Shown piece after piece: positions 21,883 through 32,840 of a stretch of DNA of 64,000 nucleotides (the stretch's first letter is position 1; each line of letters starts with the position of its first letter). This DNA comes from Thozetella sp. PMI_491 (lineage: Eukaryota; Ascomycota; Sordariomycetes; Chaetosphaeriales; Chaetosphaeriaceae). The translations under genes were made by a program, and so were the position numbers. Location: positions 1,226,906-1,290,905 of the forward strand of contig MU270024.1 in the NCBI GenBank assembly GCA_021432635.1. The letters are read 5' to 3'. Under the pieces are notes generated by a model that was not told the DNA's origin, searched no databases, and saw only the letters and a list, made by a program, of their open reading frames with translations.

Positions 21883-22139
21883 GGCGAGTCGAAAGTGGAT
21901 CGATTGTGAGAGACTGGGCCAGGAGAGCTCGCAGGAAGTAAAGGGTGACTGTGGATGGTTCGTGAGAACAAGTTGTGACCGTGAGTGGCACGAACTACTG
22001 CTGTAGGGAAAGTGCGGTGGAGTATTACCGATCGGGATCGAGAAGAAAGTGAGAAATGAGGGTGAAAGGTAAATGAAATTGAGGGAAATGTGATAAATGC
22101 AAAGTTCTCGAATGAATTGGTGAGGTAGCGACGTCAAGA

Positions 22140-22813
22140 TTTTGACTGTGCTTTCAACGAAATTAATCGCCTAGTAGATGTGCTGGGTTATTGCCTACCT
22201 TGATAGTTGCATTGCAGCGAAGTGAGCCGCTGGTGATATTCGGCACACAAATTGGCGAATTCCACCAAATATTATGTTTCTCGGTCAAATGGCGTTACTC
22301 GTAGATGATTACTCGTGATCTGCTAATGCTGGAGAAGTCGAACTTGTATAAACGGTGCCAATAAGGGTCGTAAGTTGACAGAATACTTCACGACGTCTGG
22401 AGGTCTTTTAGCGATGAAGGAGATGCAACTTCATTAGGCAGCTTTGGGAACTGCAGCCGGAATTACATCGTTCAGAATGCCCGCGAGCTTCATGGGATCG
22501 CTTGGACAGTTCGCAGCTTGCAGCGCTTCTATCTACGAGATATCACTGCCAATGGATGCTTTGCATATGAGCGAACCATGTGTTGCGACTCGGGTATTCG
22601 GAGAAGCAGAAGCAGTATCGACGCATAAGTTGGACTTAAGCGCCGAACTTTTGAGATTCGCATGTATACAATAACTATGTTTAAGGAATGATCCTTTCAA
22701 AACTTTGCAAATTTCGTATGATACGAGGCCGTCCAAAGGTTTTGATTCCCGCCTCCGCGGCAGCCTTCTCATACGCAAATACAAACGCTGCACCTTTAAT
22801 ACCCCGTTTTTTC
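22140..22813. other. Right edge of the island
   Basis: About 670 bp from the region upstream of paralogue B to the breakpoint of the truncated alcohol oxidase. The last 120 bp can be read on the minus strand as KGAAFVFAYEKAAAEAGIK, which looks protein-like but is not a family I can name. It may be a scrap of another gene joined at the breakpoint. Confidence 0.4.
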
Positions 22814-23592
22814 GCAAATCCTGGAGGTCATCACAAGTTGGGATACCCTGGCTCTCAGTCGCGCGCAAGAAGTCCTCCTTGATCGGGTAGGTATAGTTGC
22901 CGAACGACACTTTTATGGGACCCTCGAAGCCATGGATGTCCCTAAGACCCATGGTCAGTACTAATCTTCATAAATGGCAAAGTATACGTCAGTGCTTGCC
23001 TGTTATGGGATGCCCGCTGGTAGGTCTCATGCTTCTGCATAAGGGGGATCAGGTTCTTCGTCTCCCACCCCTTAGCCTGGAAGTCGTCATAGTCCGAAGC
23101 TGAAGCACGAGTATACATCTATAGATTTCAAATCAGCTAGATGCTATCCTATGATGAGTATGAGGCAGTATTCACCATGAAGTTGATGGATGATCCTCCG
23201 CCAAGAACATGGGCGGCGGGGACAATGGCAGAACGACCACTCAACCATTTCGATGGGCGCGACTCATAGAAAGTGGCTCTCTTGGAGTCCAATTTCATGT
23301 TACGAGGGAAGATTCCTGGTTTCTCCGTGGTTAAATGCAGGCTTTCTTCGGCCAGACTGCGGTTGCTTACCAGGGCGGAAGACCCATGGGTCATTGAGGT
23401 TGGTCTCGCCGGCCTCGATCAGTAGGACCTTGAGATTGTGGTCGAGATTGGCCAGACTAGCTCTCTCATTAGTACAAGAGCCTCAATCGAAACAAGTAGA
23501 CCCAGTGCTAGGGCGTACCGTCCAGCGACGACACAGCCACAACTCCCACCCCCACACACGATGATATCAAACTCCTCAGGAAGAGGCGACAT
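22814..23592 (-). pseudogene. Truncated 5' copy of alcohol oxidase
   Basis: Second copy of the alcohol oxidase, same strand as the full gene at 8989-11665. It runs from MSPLPEEFDIIVCGGGSCGC through GGGSSINFM, YTRASASDYDDFQ and the FGNYTYPIKED region, and ends abruptly after DDLQDL at about 22814. Past that point the sequence is unrelated, so about three quarters of the protein is missing. The start (23592) and the splice sites are still well formed, including a GC-AG intron (GCAAGC donor) and an extra intron of 62 nt splitting GR|LANL that the full gene lacks. Similarity to the full copy is patchy: about 100 bp near 23021-23121 differ at only about 4 positions, whereas the GIFPRNM exon differs at about 24 of 140. 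Little decay is visible within the remaining part. Confidence 0.85.
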
Positions 23593-25974
23593 GTTGATTC
23601 CGGATTCGAAACTCGTTTTGGGATGAATATCGGCACCTGCCTGCTCCAGAAACGACCTCACAGGATCCTGAGGTGGTACATGCTCTTATATAACCGTCTT
23701 GCCATGTCCTCCCCCCAAAAGGACTGTACCCTCCACCTCTGCCCCCCAACAGTCCCCTCCGCCGATACTTCTGCGAACCACTCGCATTCCAGCACCTCCA
23801 CACATCCAGCCGAGAACGAGTCATTCTCCAAACTAAACCCTTCACGTTTCCCCGCCCGACAGCCGGATGCCAATGCATCATTGGGAACCCCTCCTCGTCT
23901 GGTCTCCCGTTTCCAGCCGTGCCGGGAGGAGGCCGTCTTGAGAGGACCAACGGCACATCGCCGAAGGGCCCAGGATGGGCAATGAATGGCTGGTGCTAGA
24001 TGAGGAGTCGCGACGGCGATGCCTGGGCGCCTAGGAATCTCCAACGGATGGGATGGGATCCGGCAAGGTCACTTGATGAACCCCGCCCCTCGACCAGTTC
24101 ATCCAGAAGCCATTGGCAAATCCCACATCGCCGGTTGGTTTGCCTGACAGGTCTGTCATGTAGCACAGCATCCTGTTGTTCAGACTCCACCAAACAGATC
24201 GTCTAGGTGCAGAATCTCGGCCCAATATGGACAGAAATACGCGTCAGGGATAGGACCCCCAACTTGGGCCATGCTGAAAGACCCTGCTTGGCTTACGACA
24301 TGCCTAGAGTGAACATTCCGAACCACCGAGAAGCCCCATGGCACAGCCGCGCACCTGTCACTTCTCCAAGAGTGTGCCTCGATTCGGTCAGTCCAGGTCT
24401 GGGTGAGTATGCCAAGGAATCAGAAAGATTCACCTGATGCTGGCGGGTCCACCGGGAGGAGAAACAGACACTGACGGCAGCTGTCGCGAGCATGGCTGCC
24501 TCGTAGATCTAGCGGTGCCGCAATGACAGCCGCTGCTACATCAACATGACGTCTCTTGGCCAGTCTTGAGGCCGTCGCCAAGTTACGTCGAGGTGCGGAG
24601 AAGGGGCTAAGCCGTAGGCATTAACGCGGGGTTAAGAGCGTTTTCAATATTGCCTGCATGTAACGACAATCTGGGGAAGCAGGCTCAACCCAGCCTGCAG
24701 CCGCAGTGCAACCTCACCGACGGCTCGCCTCATACCGTGATTCGTTGCACCTCCTCTTGACCTTTGCTGCGCATGCCTGGCGTTAAGCCGACAAATCTTG
24801 ATCGGCATGAGGGGGCGACCTCTCGTGAGTGGGTGACCGGACGACCGACGACGATTGAAGAGGAGGCCGTCGGTGGACTTGCTGACACGAGTTGGAGAAG
24901 TGGCCGCCGTACGGCTCTCTCTCTCTCTGTGGTGCGCATCATATCCGGCACTGAACCCCCCGAAGAGTCCGAAAAATCAGCTGTTTGTCCACGTATAAGG
25001 TATGTGCCGAGAACTTCGGTCAAGCAGCTACGTACCTATGGTTCTCTCCAGCCACCCCGAGCTGCATAGGCATAATGGAGGGACCGTCGCGACCACAAGG
25101 AACCCCCGCACGGCGACGCACGAGTCTCGGACTCTCCGCTCGCGCTGGAGCGTCCGTCAATTCTATGAGTTCCTGCCGTCCTCGGGGGCATTTCTGGAGC
25201 CGGACTGTAGTTTCCGCCCGGCGGAGTTACACGACTGCTACGGGATGCCACCTTCAATGTAGGGCGTCGTATGCGGCACATCGTGGGGGAGCAAGAGGCG
25301 TCGTAGCATCCGACCTCCTCACGACTTGTGTCACACGGAGAATTCCATTGAACGACGATCCCTTCAACGATGATCCCTGAATGTGTAAGGGTCAATGCGA
25401 GCCAATTAGGCCAGCCCGGCCCAGATGTTCATCGCTCTGCTGCCTCCTGGACTACATGAGCCAAGGAATCCAAGGAACGTGATCAAGTACACAATCATAC
25501 CCAACGCATTCCCCGCAAATGCCCCATCGGGCACCGTAGTGCTGACAGGCATACAGGAAGCATCTTTTCTCAAGAATGCGCCTAGCCATGGCCAAGTCTA
25601 GCTCTGTAGATTTAGGTTATACCGATCCTGGGAGCTGGGTCACGCCCTCGCACGAATACCTGCTTGTTCTATTGGGGATGCTTGCAAGTCTCTGCGAACC
25701 GTTACTGAGTGTTTCACAGCAGGACCGTGAAGCTTCTAAAGAATACCACGCGCCTTTTGACTCACTTCCGCTTCAGGGGGACGTCACTGGAACTCCGCCA
25801 ATCCAGGCCGATCCTCCCATTTAGCGTCGAATTTCCATTTTCGGACAGAAGGATGTTAACGTTTGACTAGCACTGATATGCATCGCGACTGTGGGGGATC
25901 GCCAGAGTCTTGGCCTGCTGATATTTGCAATGAGTTATAAGTCTAACTCTCATGGAAAGGGAAGCCGAGCCCCA
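23593..25974. other. Intergenic region, no gene recognised
   Basis: About 2.4 kb. The left end is the former promoter of the truncated oxidase copy, with C-rich stretches near 23710-23760. No open frame has a motif I recognise. An ATG-started frame at 25576-25824 (plus, 82 residues) is not supported by composition or context. Confidence 0.45.
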
Positions 25975-27039
25975 TTAGACAATCTTATGAGCTACTAGGC
26001 TATCTATTGTCTCCACCAGCGTCTTCTGCAGCGGCCTGGGCTGCCACCCCAGGATCTGTTTGGCGCTGCTGTTGCTCGCTGCTCGGGCAATGCCTAGAAG
26101 CGGGATGATCTCACGTGCCTCCTTGTTGACTTTCGCAATGGTTCTCACTACCATGTTTGGTATCTCTTTCGTTGGAACTTTGCTGGCCATCTCCGGGCGC
26201 TCTTTCTTGATCATCTTGCCCAGCTCGAGAAAGGAGATTGGCTCGTTGTCGTTGATAGCGATGAAGCGGTGGCCCTTGGCGTCTTGCGTGAGCATTGCGC
26301 GGAGATGCAGATCGGCGAGATCACAGACGTCGACGAAGTTGTAGAAGAGCTGCGGGCACGCTGGAACGGTCCCATCCACGAGTTTATGGACCGCCTGGAC
26401 TGGGGCTGCCAAGTCGGCACTGAGGACGGGACCGATTACGGCTCCAGGGTTGACCACGACAAGCTCGAGGCCGTTTCCCTCCTTCTCCACAAACTCCCAG
26501 GCCGCCTTCTCAACGACTGTTTTCATCCTTTGAAATGTCGCGACGGGAACCTTGCCGTCTAGCACGGTCCAGTCCTTCTCGGTAAAGGCGTCCTTCCGTG
26601 GCGGCTGGCCATAGCCGATTGCCGCGAACGAGGAGGTGAGGACTAGCCGCTTCACGTTGGCATCACGAGCAGCGCGCATCACGCGAAGAACGCCGTCTCG
26701 GGTCGTTTCCGGGATGTCTTTGTCAGGTGCCTGCATGGTACCCGGCGAAGGCCCGGCTAGGTGCTGGACATAGGTGCAACCCTTCATCGCCTCTGCCCAT
26801 CCATCCTCCTGGGCTAGATCGGCGGTAAAGAAGGATAGGCGAGCTAATGCATCGGCACTGACACCGGCATCCTGTAGGCCGTTGCGCACAACGGGTTCTT
26901 TGGAAGTGTTGCGAACCGTTGTCCGCACCGTATATCCCGCGGTGAGGGACTGCAGGATGAGCTGGGTCGCGAGGAAGCCGCTCCCGCCGGTGACCAGGAC
27001 GACGATTGCAGAGGGATCCTCCATGGGATCGACAGCCAT
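25975..27039 (-). CDS. Extended SDR, dihydroflavonol-reductase/ketoreductase-like
   Basis: Intronless, 354 residues. NAD(P)-dependent extended short-chain reductase of the dihydroflavonol 4-reductase/Gre2 type, which usually reduces carbonyl groups of small molecules. Seen: the nucleotide-binding TGGSGFLA (17-24), an acidic DLA after the third strand, HLAGPSP, the catalytic-strand LTSSFAAIG (134-142), and the family tail with FVDVCDLADLHLRAM and a C-terminal LGWQPRPL. Odd: the catalytic Y-x3-K is F169-x3-K173 (TFQRMK followed by VEKAAWEF); the codon is TTT, so the Tyr hydroxyl is missing although the rest of the motif is kept. The protein may be weakly active, use another proton donor, or have another role. 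Neighbours are two further oxidoreductases on the same strand. Family is firm; substrate unknown. Confidence 0.85.
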   Translation of the reverse strand: MAVDPMEDPSAIVVLVTGGSGFLATQLILQSLTAGYTVRTTVRNTSKEPVVRNGLQDAGVSADALARLSFFTADLAQEDGWAEAMKGCTYVQHLAGPSPGTMQAPDKDIPETTRDGVLRVMRAARDANVKRLVLTSSFAAIGYGQPPRKDAFTEKDWTVLDGKVPVATFQRMKTVVEKAAWEFVEKEGNGLELVVVNPGAVIGPVLSADLAAPVQAVHKLVDGTVPACPQLFYNFVDVCDLADLHLRAMLTQDAKGHRFIAINDNEPISFLELGKMIKKERPEMASKVPTKEIPNMVVRTIAKVNKEAREIIPLLGIARAASNSSAKQILGWQPRPLQKTLVETIDSLVAHKIV

Positions 27040-28647
27040 TGCTAGTTGGGCGATGCGGCAGCCGGGTTGCAGTGGCGATGAGAGGGTAGAAGAACAGCGG
27101 CAGGAACCGCGCGAGAGTCCAGACTGGTCGGCAACAAAGGCAGGCCGAAAGCAGAAAGATCGGCGCGATAAGCAATTCCCAGGGTGTGATCCGGAGGATT
27201 TGCTACCCCTTTTACGGATACGATAAGCCTCGGGTTATACGACGACTAGAACTCCATCAATCAACATCTGGCGACATACGATGCCCTTGGAGAAGGGGAT
27301 AAACATAAAGGGCGCTCAATCGGTCTGACGCCAAAACGAGCCATCCTCTCGCACGAGGAAGAAGAGCTGCGATTCAATGTTTCAGAACCCAGAGGCGATA
27401 CCAGCGGAAGGGGATGCCAACGAATCACATCGGTGCGCCTCCCCGAGACATCGTGAGTCAGCCGAAGGTATATTGTCCTACTGATTGAGCCTCTTTGTAT
27501 CATAGTATACGTTCCCGGCGAGTGTGCTCGGCCAAATGGCGTGGAAGTCAACATTTTCGACCAACGGATAAGTGGGTCACAAAAGCAATCGTCGAGCAAA
27601 CTCTATTGCTATCACATCTGGATCGATTCTAGCAATTGGTGGTTTATTGGGCACATGCGTATGCTTGATAGAACACGGAGCAAGATACCAGTTCTAAAAG
27701 TGACCTCGTACAGGCAAGCATTTCATTCAGAATCTGGTCCACACTGACGTCGTACTCGTTGCTGGACGCTCCTTGCTGTATCACAGCCTGCGATCCAAAG
27801 CGCGTTCCTCCACCTAGTATGCAACTAACAAGATGTCACGGCTACCAGACAATTGATGAATATGCATCGGAATGTCTTCCCTATCAGCATTTTTAGAACA
27901 AGCCGTACGGGACCCGGTTGAACTTCCCGATGACACGATTGTTTTCATCGGGAACGAAGCTCGCTGTATCGAACAAAGACTCTATTTCAGGATGGGACTT
28001 GCCCATCTAAACAGCCGACTGTCCCCCGAGGATCTCGGAGATTTTGAGAAACCCCCCCCCCCCCCCAAAAAAAACCCTCAACTTTGGGGAGATCATGTAA
28101 ACTTACCAAGAGAGGTTACATAGAAAATTGTGGAACGGGGACTGAGCTTCTTTCAAGCCCAGAAGATCCCGGTACCATCACCCGCGAGGTCGTCCGGCCG
28201 TAAATCCGACCTCACGCCGGGTGAGCTGACCAAGTTGTGGCCTCGCAAACACAGAGTAACAATGTTGATCGCTTAGAGCAGAAGTTCCAACGCTCGATTT
28301 TTCTACAGCGGCAACAACAGGCAGTAGTGGGGAGGGCGGCCGTGAAAGGATACGCAGCAGAGACGCCCGGGGGGTTATTCCGAGGTGGATGTACAAGCTA
28401 AAGAAGGCTACGGGCCACCTTGGCATGCCCTGTGATTAAGCAAATTTGCTACCTCAAACAAACCCTAAATTTCGAATGATGATGATAAAGAAAGTGATTT
28501 CTATGAGACGAGGGTGTTCCAGCTGGCTCCTGATAGCTCAGTTGGCTCCCCGCTCACACCCCTAGCACAAGCTATAAGAGCAAAATTTCTTGGGAATAGG
28601 CAACCCACACATACAACGACTTGGCATGAACGACTTTGATCCAAGTT
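27040..28647. other. Intergenic region with a C15 run
   Basis: About 1.6 kb. The left end is the promoter of the ketoreductase-like gene. A C15-A8 run lies at 28052-28074. The right end is downstream of the SDR gene. No gene supported. Confidence 0.45.
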
Positions 28648-29516
28648 TTAAGCACCTTGCTTAGCTAGCGCAGCAACCAAACCCTGAAACGCCTTCTTCT
28701 TCTCGTCCTCTATGTGACCGAACCTCTCCAGAAGCACGGCGCACATCACTTCGTCCAGATCAGCCTCACCCTGCAGGGCGCTCCATGTCTCGTCGACATA
28801 CGGTTCGAGAGGGAGGCTGAACTTGCCGAACCCGGCGGCCGCGAGATCCGGCTGCATCAGCTCGGTCTGCACAGCGGGTGGAATGATCTCAATGACTCTG
28901 ATGTGGTTCATCTGCGGCGAGCGCGGGCTCGACAGCTGGGCACGGAGCGACCAGGCAAAGCTGTGGATGGCGGCCTTGGAAGCACAGTAGTTGACGCAAA
29001 CGGGGATAGGGACCAGGGCCAAGCCAGACGACACCAGGATGATGGAGGCTGAGGTGGAAGGACCCAGAGAAGTCAGGTGAGGAAGAAAGTGCGTGACAGT
29101 GTGCAGCGGAGAGAGGTAGTTAGTTTGAATCTCTGAGGTTACCGTGGAGAGGGCGACGGTCTCAGGCTTCGTGAAGTCGATGCTACGCTGAAACCCGGCG
29201 TTCAAGACGATCGAGTCGAGCTTGGGATAGGTTGTTGTGATCCTGACAAGCGTTAGCCCGGACCATGTGGTTATATGGGCAGTTGAGAGTCTACTTACTT
29301 CTTGGCCCATGGCCCAAGAGCGTCCAGATTGGAGATATCAAAGGCCTCGGCGGCCACTTTGTCTGAGCCGTGCTTGGCGACAAGCTCGTCGAGCCTGTCC
29401 TGACGACGGCCGACGGCGATGACGAAGATGCCGTTGGCGATCATGCGCTCTGCGAGAGCCCGGCCGATGCCAGAAGTGGCCCCGGTGACCAGAACGTTCT
29501 TGTAAGGAAACGGCAT
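28648..29516 (-). CDS. Short-chain dehydrogenase/reductase
   Basis: Two exons, 29299-29516 and 28648-29242 (56-nt intron, GTAAGT donor, CTAACG branch-like site, CAG acceptor), 270 residues, the classical SDR length. Seen: TGATSGIG (11-18, cofactor binding), FDIS at the acidic strand end, NAG (about 88), the catalytic Ser in LVSSG and Y-C-A-S-K (YxxxK), with NYCASKAA well kept, and an IIPPAVQTEL loop in place of the usual PG motif. Closest in style to fungal DltE/YMR226C-like SDRs that oxidise or reduce small hydroxy acids or carbonyls. Cytosolic by lack of signals. Substrate not predictable. It sits between the ketoreductase-like gene and the aldo-keto reductase, all transcribed leftwards. 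Confidence 0.9.
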
Positions 29517-30219
29517 TGTGTGTAGCTTTTACTACAGTACTGTGGGCGAGGCAACAAGGTAGTTAGGGATGGAGTGAGTTCGGGGGTGTCTGGGGACAGG
29601 AGACGAGCCGAGCCATTTCGAAGAGGATTAGGCACCCTTTATGTGAGTTGGAACGGCTGTGGCACCGCAATTATTCTCAAGCCAAAGCGCTATCTTACGG
29701 GGTGACACGAACGCAACATGACGGCTAGAACATCTCTTTCGGTCGAAACGGGCAAGTGGGGCGGCAATAGTAGATAGCACTAGCTCGGAGATCCATAACT
29801 CTCGGCTCTCAACTTGGGCCGTAAATCCGATGCACCCAAGACTGCCACCGGCCTCTTTACCCAAAATATCCCTTCGAGGCTGGCGTCGGGGAGTTATTTA
29901 CCCGTCAGGTTTGGCCGCAAGCCTTGCATAGTAGTGCACTACCCCCTTTTTTTAATGCTGCTAATTGAAACCTGGATTTCTCCTTACTATTTGGCTTGCT
30001 CTCCTGCTCAAAATATGCTGGCTACAGCCGATGCTCTGTTCAAGAGGGTGACGGGAAGCTTGGATACTATCCTCGCGGCAAACATTGCTGGCTACCTATT
30101 TACGGTCTAGTCTACAGCTTTTCTCTCCTGTCCCCAATTTGCGCTGCTGCTAAACACCTCTAGATCGAGAGAAACCTTGGGATTTCATGCCAGCGGGATA
30201 GGCGAATCCATCTGCTATC
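29517..30219. other. Spacer between SDR and aldo-keto reductase
   Basis: About 700 bp on the upstream side of the SDR gene and the downstream side of the aldo-keto reductase. No gene seen. Confidence 0.5.
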
Positions 30220-31340
30220 TTATTTGGCCCCGGCGCCAAAAAGTGCCTCCTTGGTGTCGTACGTGTACTTGATGTCCAGGTGCCAATAAGGAGCGGTGTC
30301 TACCTTGGTGATGTTCCAAGCATCGTCGAGCACCTTGACGACCTCGTCGGGCAGCGGGCCCTTCTCCAGGTTGGTCAGGTTGTCATCAATCTGCTCCTTG
30401 CTCGAGACACCGATGATGATGCCGTCGTTGCCGTCCAGCACCTTGAGCGCCGAGTGATGCACCGCCCACCGCAGGGCCGTCTCGATCATAGTCAGGCCGT
30501 GACGTGCGACCACCGGCTCGATCAGCTGCAGCGCCTGAAAGCTGGTGTCTTTGATGTAGCGCTTGCGGTACATCTTGCCCATATTATCGTCGGCGTTATA
30601 GCGGCCGGACTCGGGCACCACGTCGACCGACTTGATCTTGCCGCTGAAGAGACCGCCGGCGATCGGGTTGTAGATCACGATATCGATCCCGTAACGGCGC
30701 AGGGCGGGCACCAGCTCGGGCTCAATGCTGCGCGTGATGGCGTTGTACATGGCCTGGTAGAGGGTCGGCCGCACCCAGTTGTTGTACTTGGCCGTCATGA
30801 CCACCTCGGCCACCTCGAATGCCGTGAAGTTGCTGAGGCCGAGCGTCGTGAACTTACCAGCCTTGTGCAGCTTGTCCAGCGCCGAAATGGTGTCAGTGAA
30901 GGGAGTAGCCCGGTCCTGGGCGGGGGTTAGCTATCTCTGCCATCCACGTCTTTCCACATCGGGAGCTGAAGAGTTCTTACCGCTGCGTGGAGGTACAGAA
31001 TATCGACAGAGTCGGTACCGAGCTCAGCTAAACTCTTCTCCACCGACTCAATGACCTTGTCATGGACGTTGTCGCCAGGAGTATGCGGATACTTGACCTT
31101 GGTGGCGAGCTTCAGACCCCTCTTCTTCCACCCCGCCTCGCGGGTGAAGGCTTCCTGGGTTCCGTTGCCATAGACGCGCGCCGTATCAACCTCGTGGTAT
31201 CCGCGCCCTTGGAAGACATCCAAAGCCTTGCCGAACTCGCCCACATCAAGGATGCGGGCTCCGCTAGAGGGGTCCGGGTTGAAGGTCATGAGGCCCAGGA
31301 TGACCCTGGGCTTTGCGTTCTGAGCAGCGGGGTTCGACAT
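30220..31340 (-). CDS. Aldo-keto reductase, AKR7 (aflatoxin aldehyde reductase) type
   Basis: Two exons, 30981-31340 and 30220-30915 (65-nt intron, GTAAGA donor, GCTAAC branch, CAG acceptor), 351 residues. NADPH-dependent reductase of aldehydes. The four catalytic positions are visible: Asp and Tyr in VDTARVYGNG, Lys in KLATKVKY, and His in LYLHAAD, which is re-formed exactly across the splice. Further AKR7 marks are ILGLMTFNPD near the start, GKFTTLGLSNFTAFEVAEV, and YNPIAGGLFSGK in the cofactor-binding half, plus IIIGVSSKEQIDDN. The family detoxifies dialdehydes and succinic semialdehyde in many fungi. Complete, with a good start context. Substrate inferred only at family level. Confidence 0.93.
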
Positions 31341-32840
31341 AATTGGATTTGGAGTGCAGTCTATTAGTGAGTAGAAGAGGGTGCGAGTCCGTGCTTGGCA
31401 GCAGTTGACTTATAAAACAAGATGGGATATTTGGGCGTCTGAGGGGTTTGTCACGGCGGGTCAGCAATTCCCCGATGCAAACGCCGCTTTGAGGAGTTGT
31501 TGGTTCAGCATAGGCGTTTAGGTTCGATAAGGTCGGCGATAACGTCCTCCCCACACTCGAGCCATGGCGCGAGGCGCTAGCGTTGATTCCAGCGGCCCGG
31601 CTCCGGCGCCGGCGGCTATACATGCAGCCGCCGTTTCGGGGGCAAGCCCTATTCTCGCTCCTGGCAAACTCTCCTGTCTAGCTCTCCTTTACGGTACCTT
31701 TTCTGGATACTAATCCTGCCGCGTGGATGCTGTCCCAGATGGACGAAAGTAGAACGCCTAGCAAAAATAAGGCCATCCGAAGTACGGAGAGGGCCAAATA
31801 TACGTAAACAATGGCCGCGGTGTGAGTAAACATTCCCGGACATTGCGCAATCGCCGAACTACGATGCAGAGCACTGAACCCCAGCCATGGAGTGAACCCG
31901 TCGTCAATGTCTTTGGGTCAAAGGAAGGAAGCATTTCCCTTGAGACATGGAGCAGTACCAGTCGGCAAGAGACACGACATCGCGTGGCGTAAGGCGGCTT
32001 ATACAAGTATAACTAGGTCCTCTATGTTTTCCCTCTACTATGTATAAGCACTTTGTTCGGTAAGCATTTTGGATTTGTCGATATATGTCGTCCGCTTGCT
32101 GATTCTGGTCTCTGGTCTGTCAGCTAGCTTTTTGGAGCAAATATTCTCTCTCTCCAGACCCGTCAAAACGTACAAAGGAGACAACGAGGGGGTTCTCTTC
32201 AGTGACTACTGAAGAGACTTTATGTCTTTCGACCTTTCCCATCATCCAGGCTGCTGGTGCACTGGGCGAGGCGATGCAGGAATGTGTCTGACCGAGGACG
32301 GCACCGACCCTAACCCTAGGGATTGTGTTCTAATTCCTCCTCGAAGTGAGGGAGGGAGAGACTCGAGAAAAGGGAGGGAAGGGATGGTGGAGGAGAATGG
32401 GGCCCGAGCGTCTGCCTCGCTTAGCGCCGACCAGGGGGTTAAAGTGGTGCGCGTGCTCGACCGCGTCGTTTTCCCCACTGCGACGATCTGACCGCGTCTT
32501 CGACGTGCCACGCTCTCATTTCCCGCCTTCTCAATTCATCGCTCTTCGAATATCGCGCCTGCTGGGACGCACTTCCGTATCGGGACTTTGCCGGCCTCCA
32601 TCTCGCCATTTGGCTTTGCGGTTTCCTCGCAGATGCACAGAGCCATTTCCTTCCGCCGTCTATCCTGTCGCCCTCGAGTCCTCACTTTTCTCAAAATCTC
32701 GTATTCCGCCCCTGGCGGCCCTCCAATCACCCAACCCCCTGCCGCCGAGCGCCCTGCCAGCAGCACGCCAACACACGGCTTGACACCGGCGCTCTCGCCA
32801 GTCTCCATCTCCCCCATCGACACATTCACCGCCGCCCAAG
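31341..32840. other. Divergent promoter region of aldo-keto reductase and Mbp1-like gene
   Basis: A 1.5-kb gap between the start codons of the aldo-keto reductase (minus) and the transcription factor (plus). The part near 32500-32840 is pyrimidine-rich, as in many fungal leaders. No gene supported; overlapping open frames at 32222-32875 are leader sequence by composition. Confidence 0.5.

Noticed and set aside
21883-22137. N-terminal extension of paralogue B (85 extra residues)
   Set aside because: The extension is hydrophobic and Ser-rich, does not align with paralogue A, and the ATG at 21882 gives the matching N-terminus.
25576-25824. 82-codon open frame on the plus strand
   Set aside because: No motif, no codon bias and no splice-linked neighbours; not better than the random frames around it.
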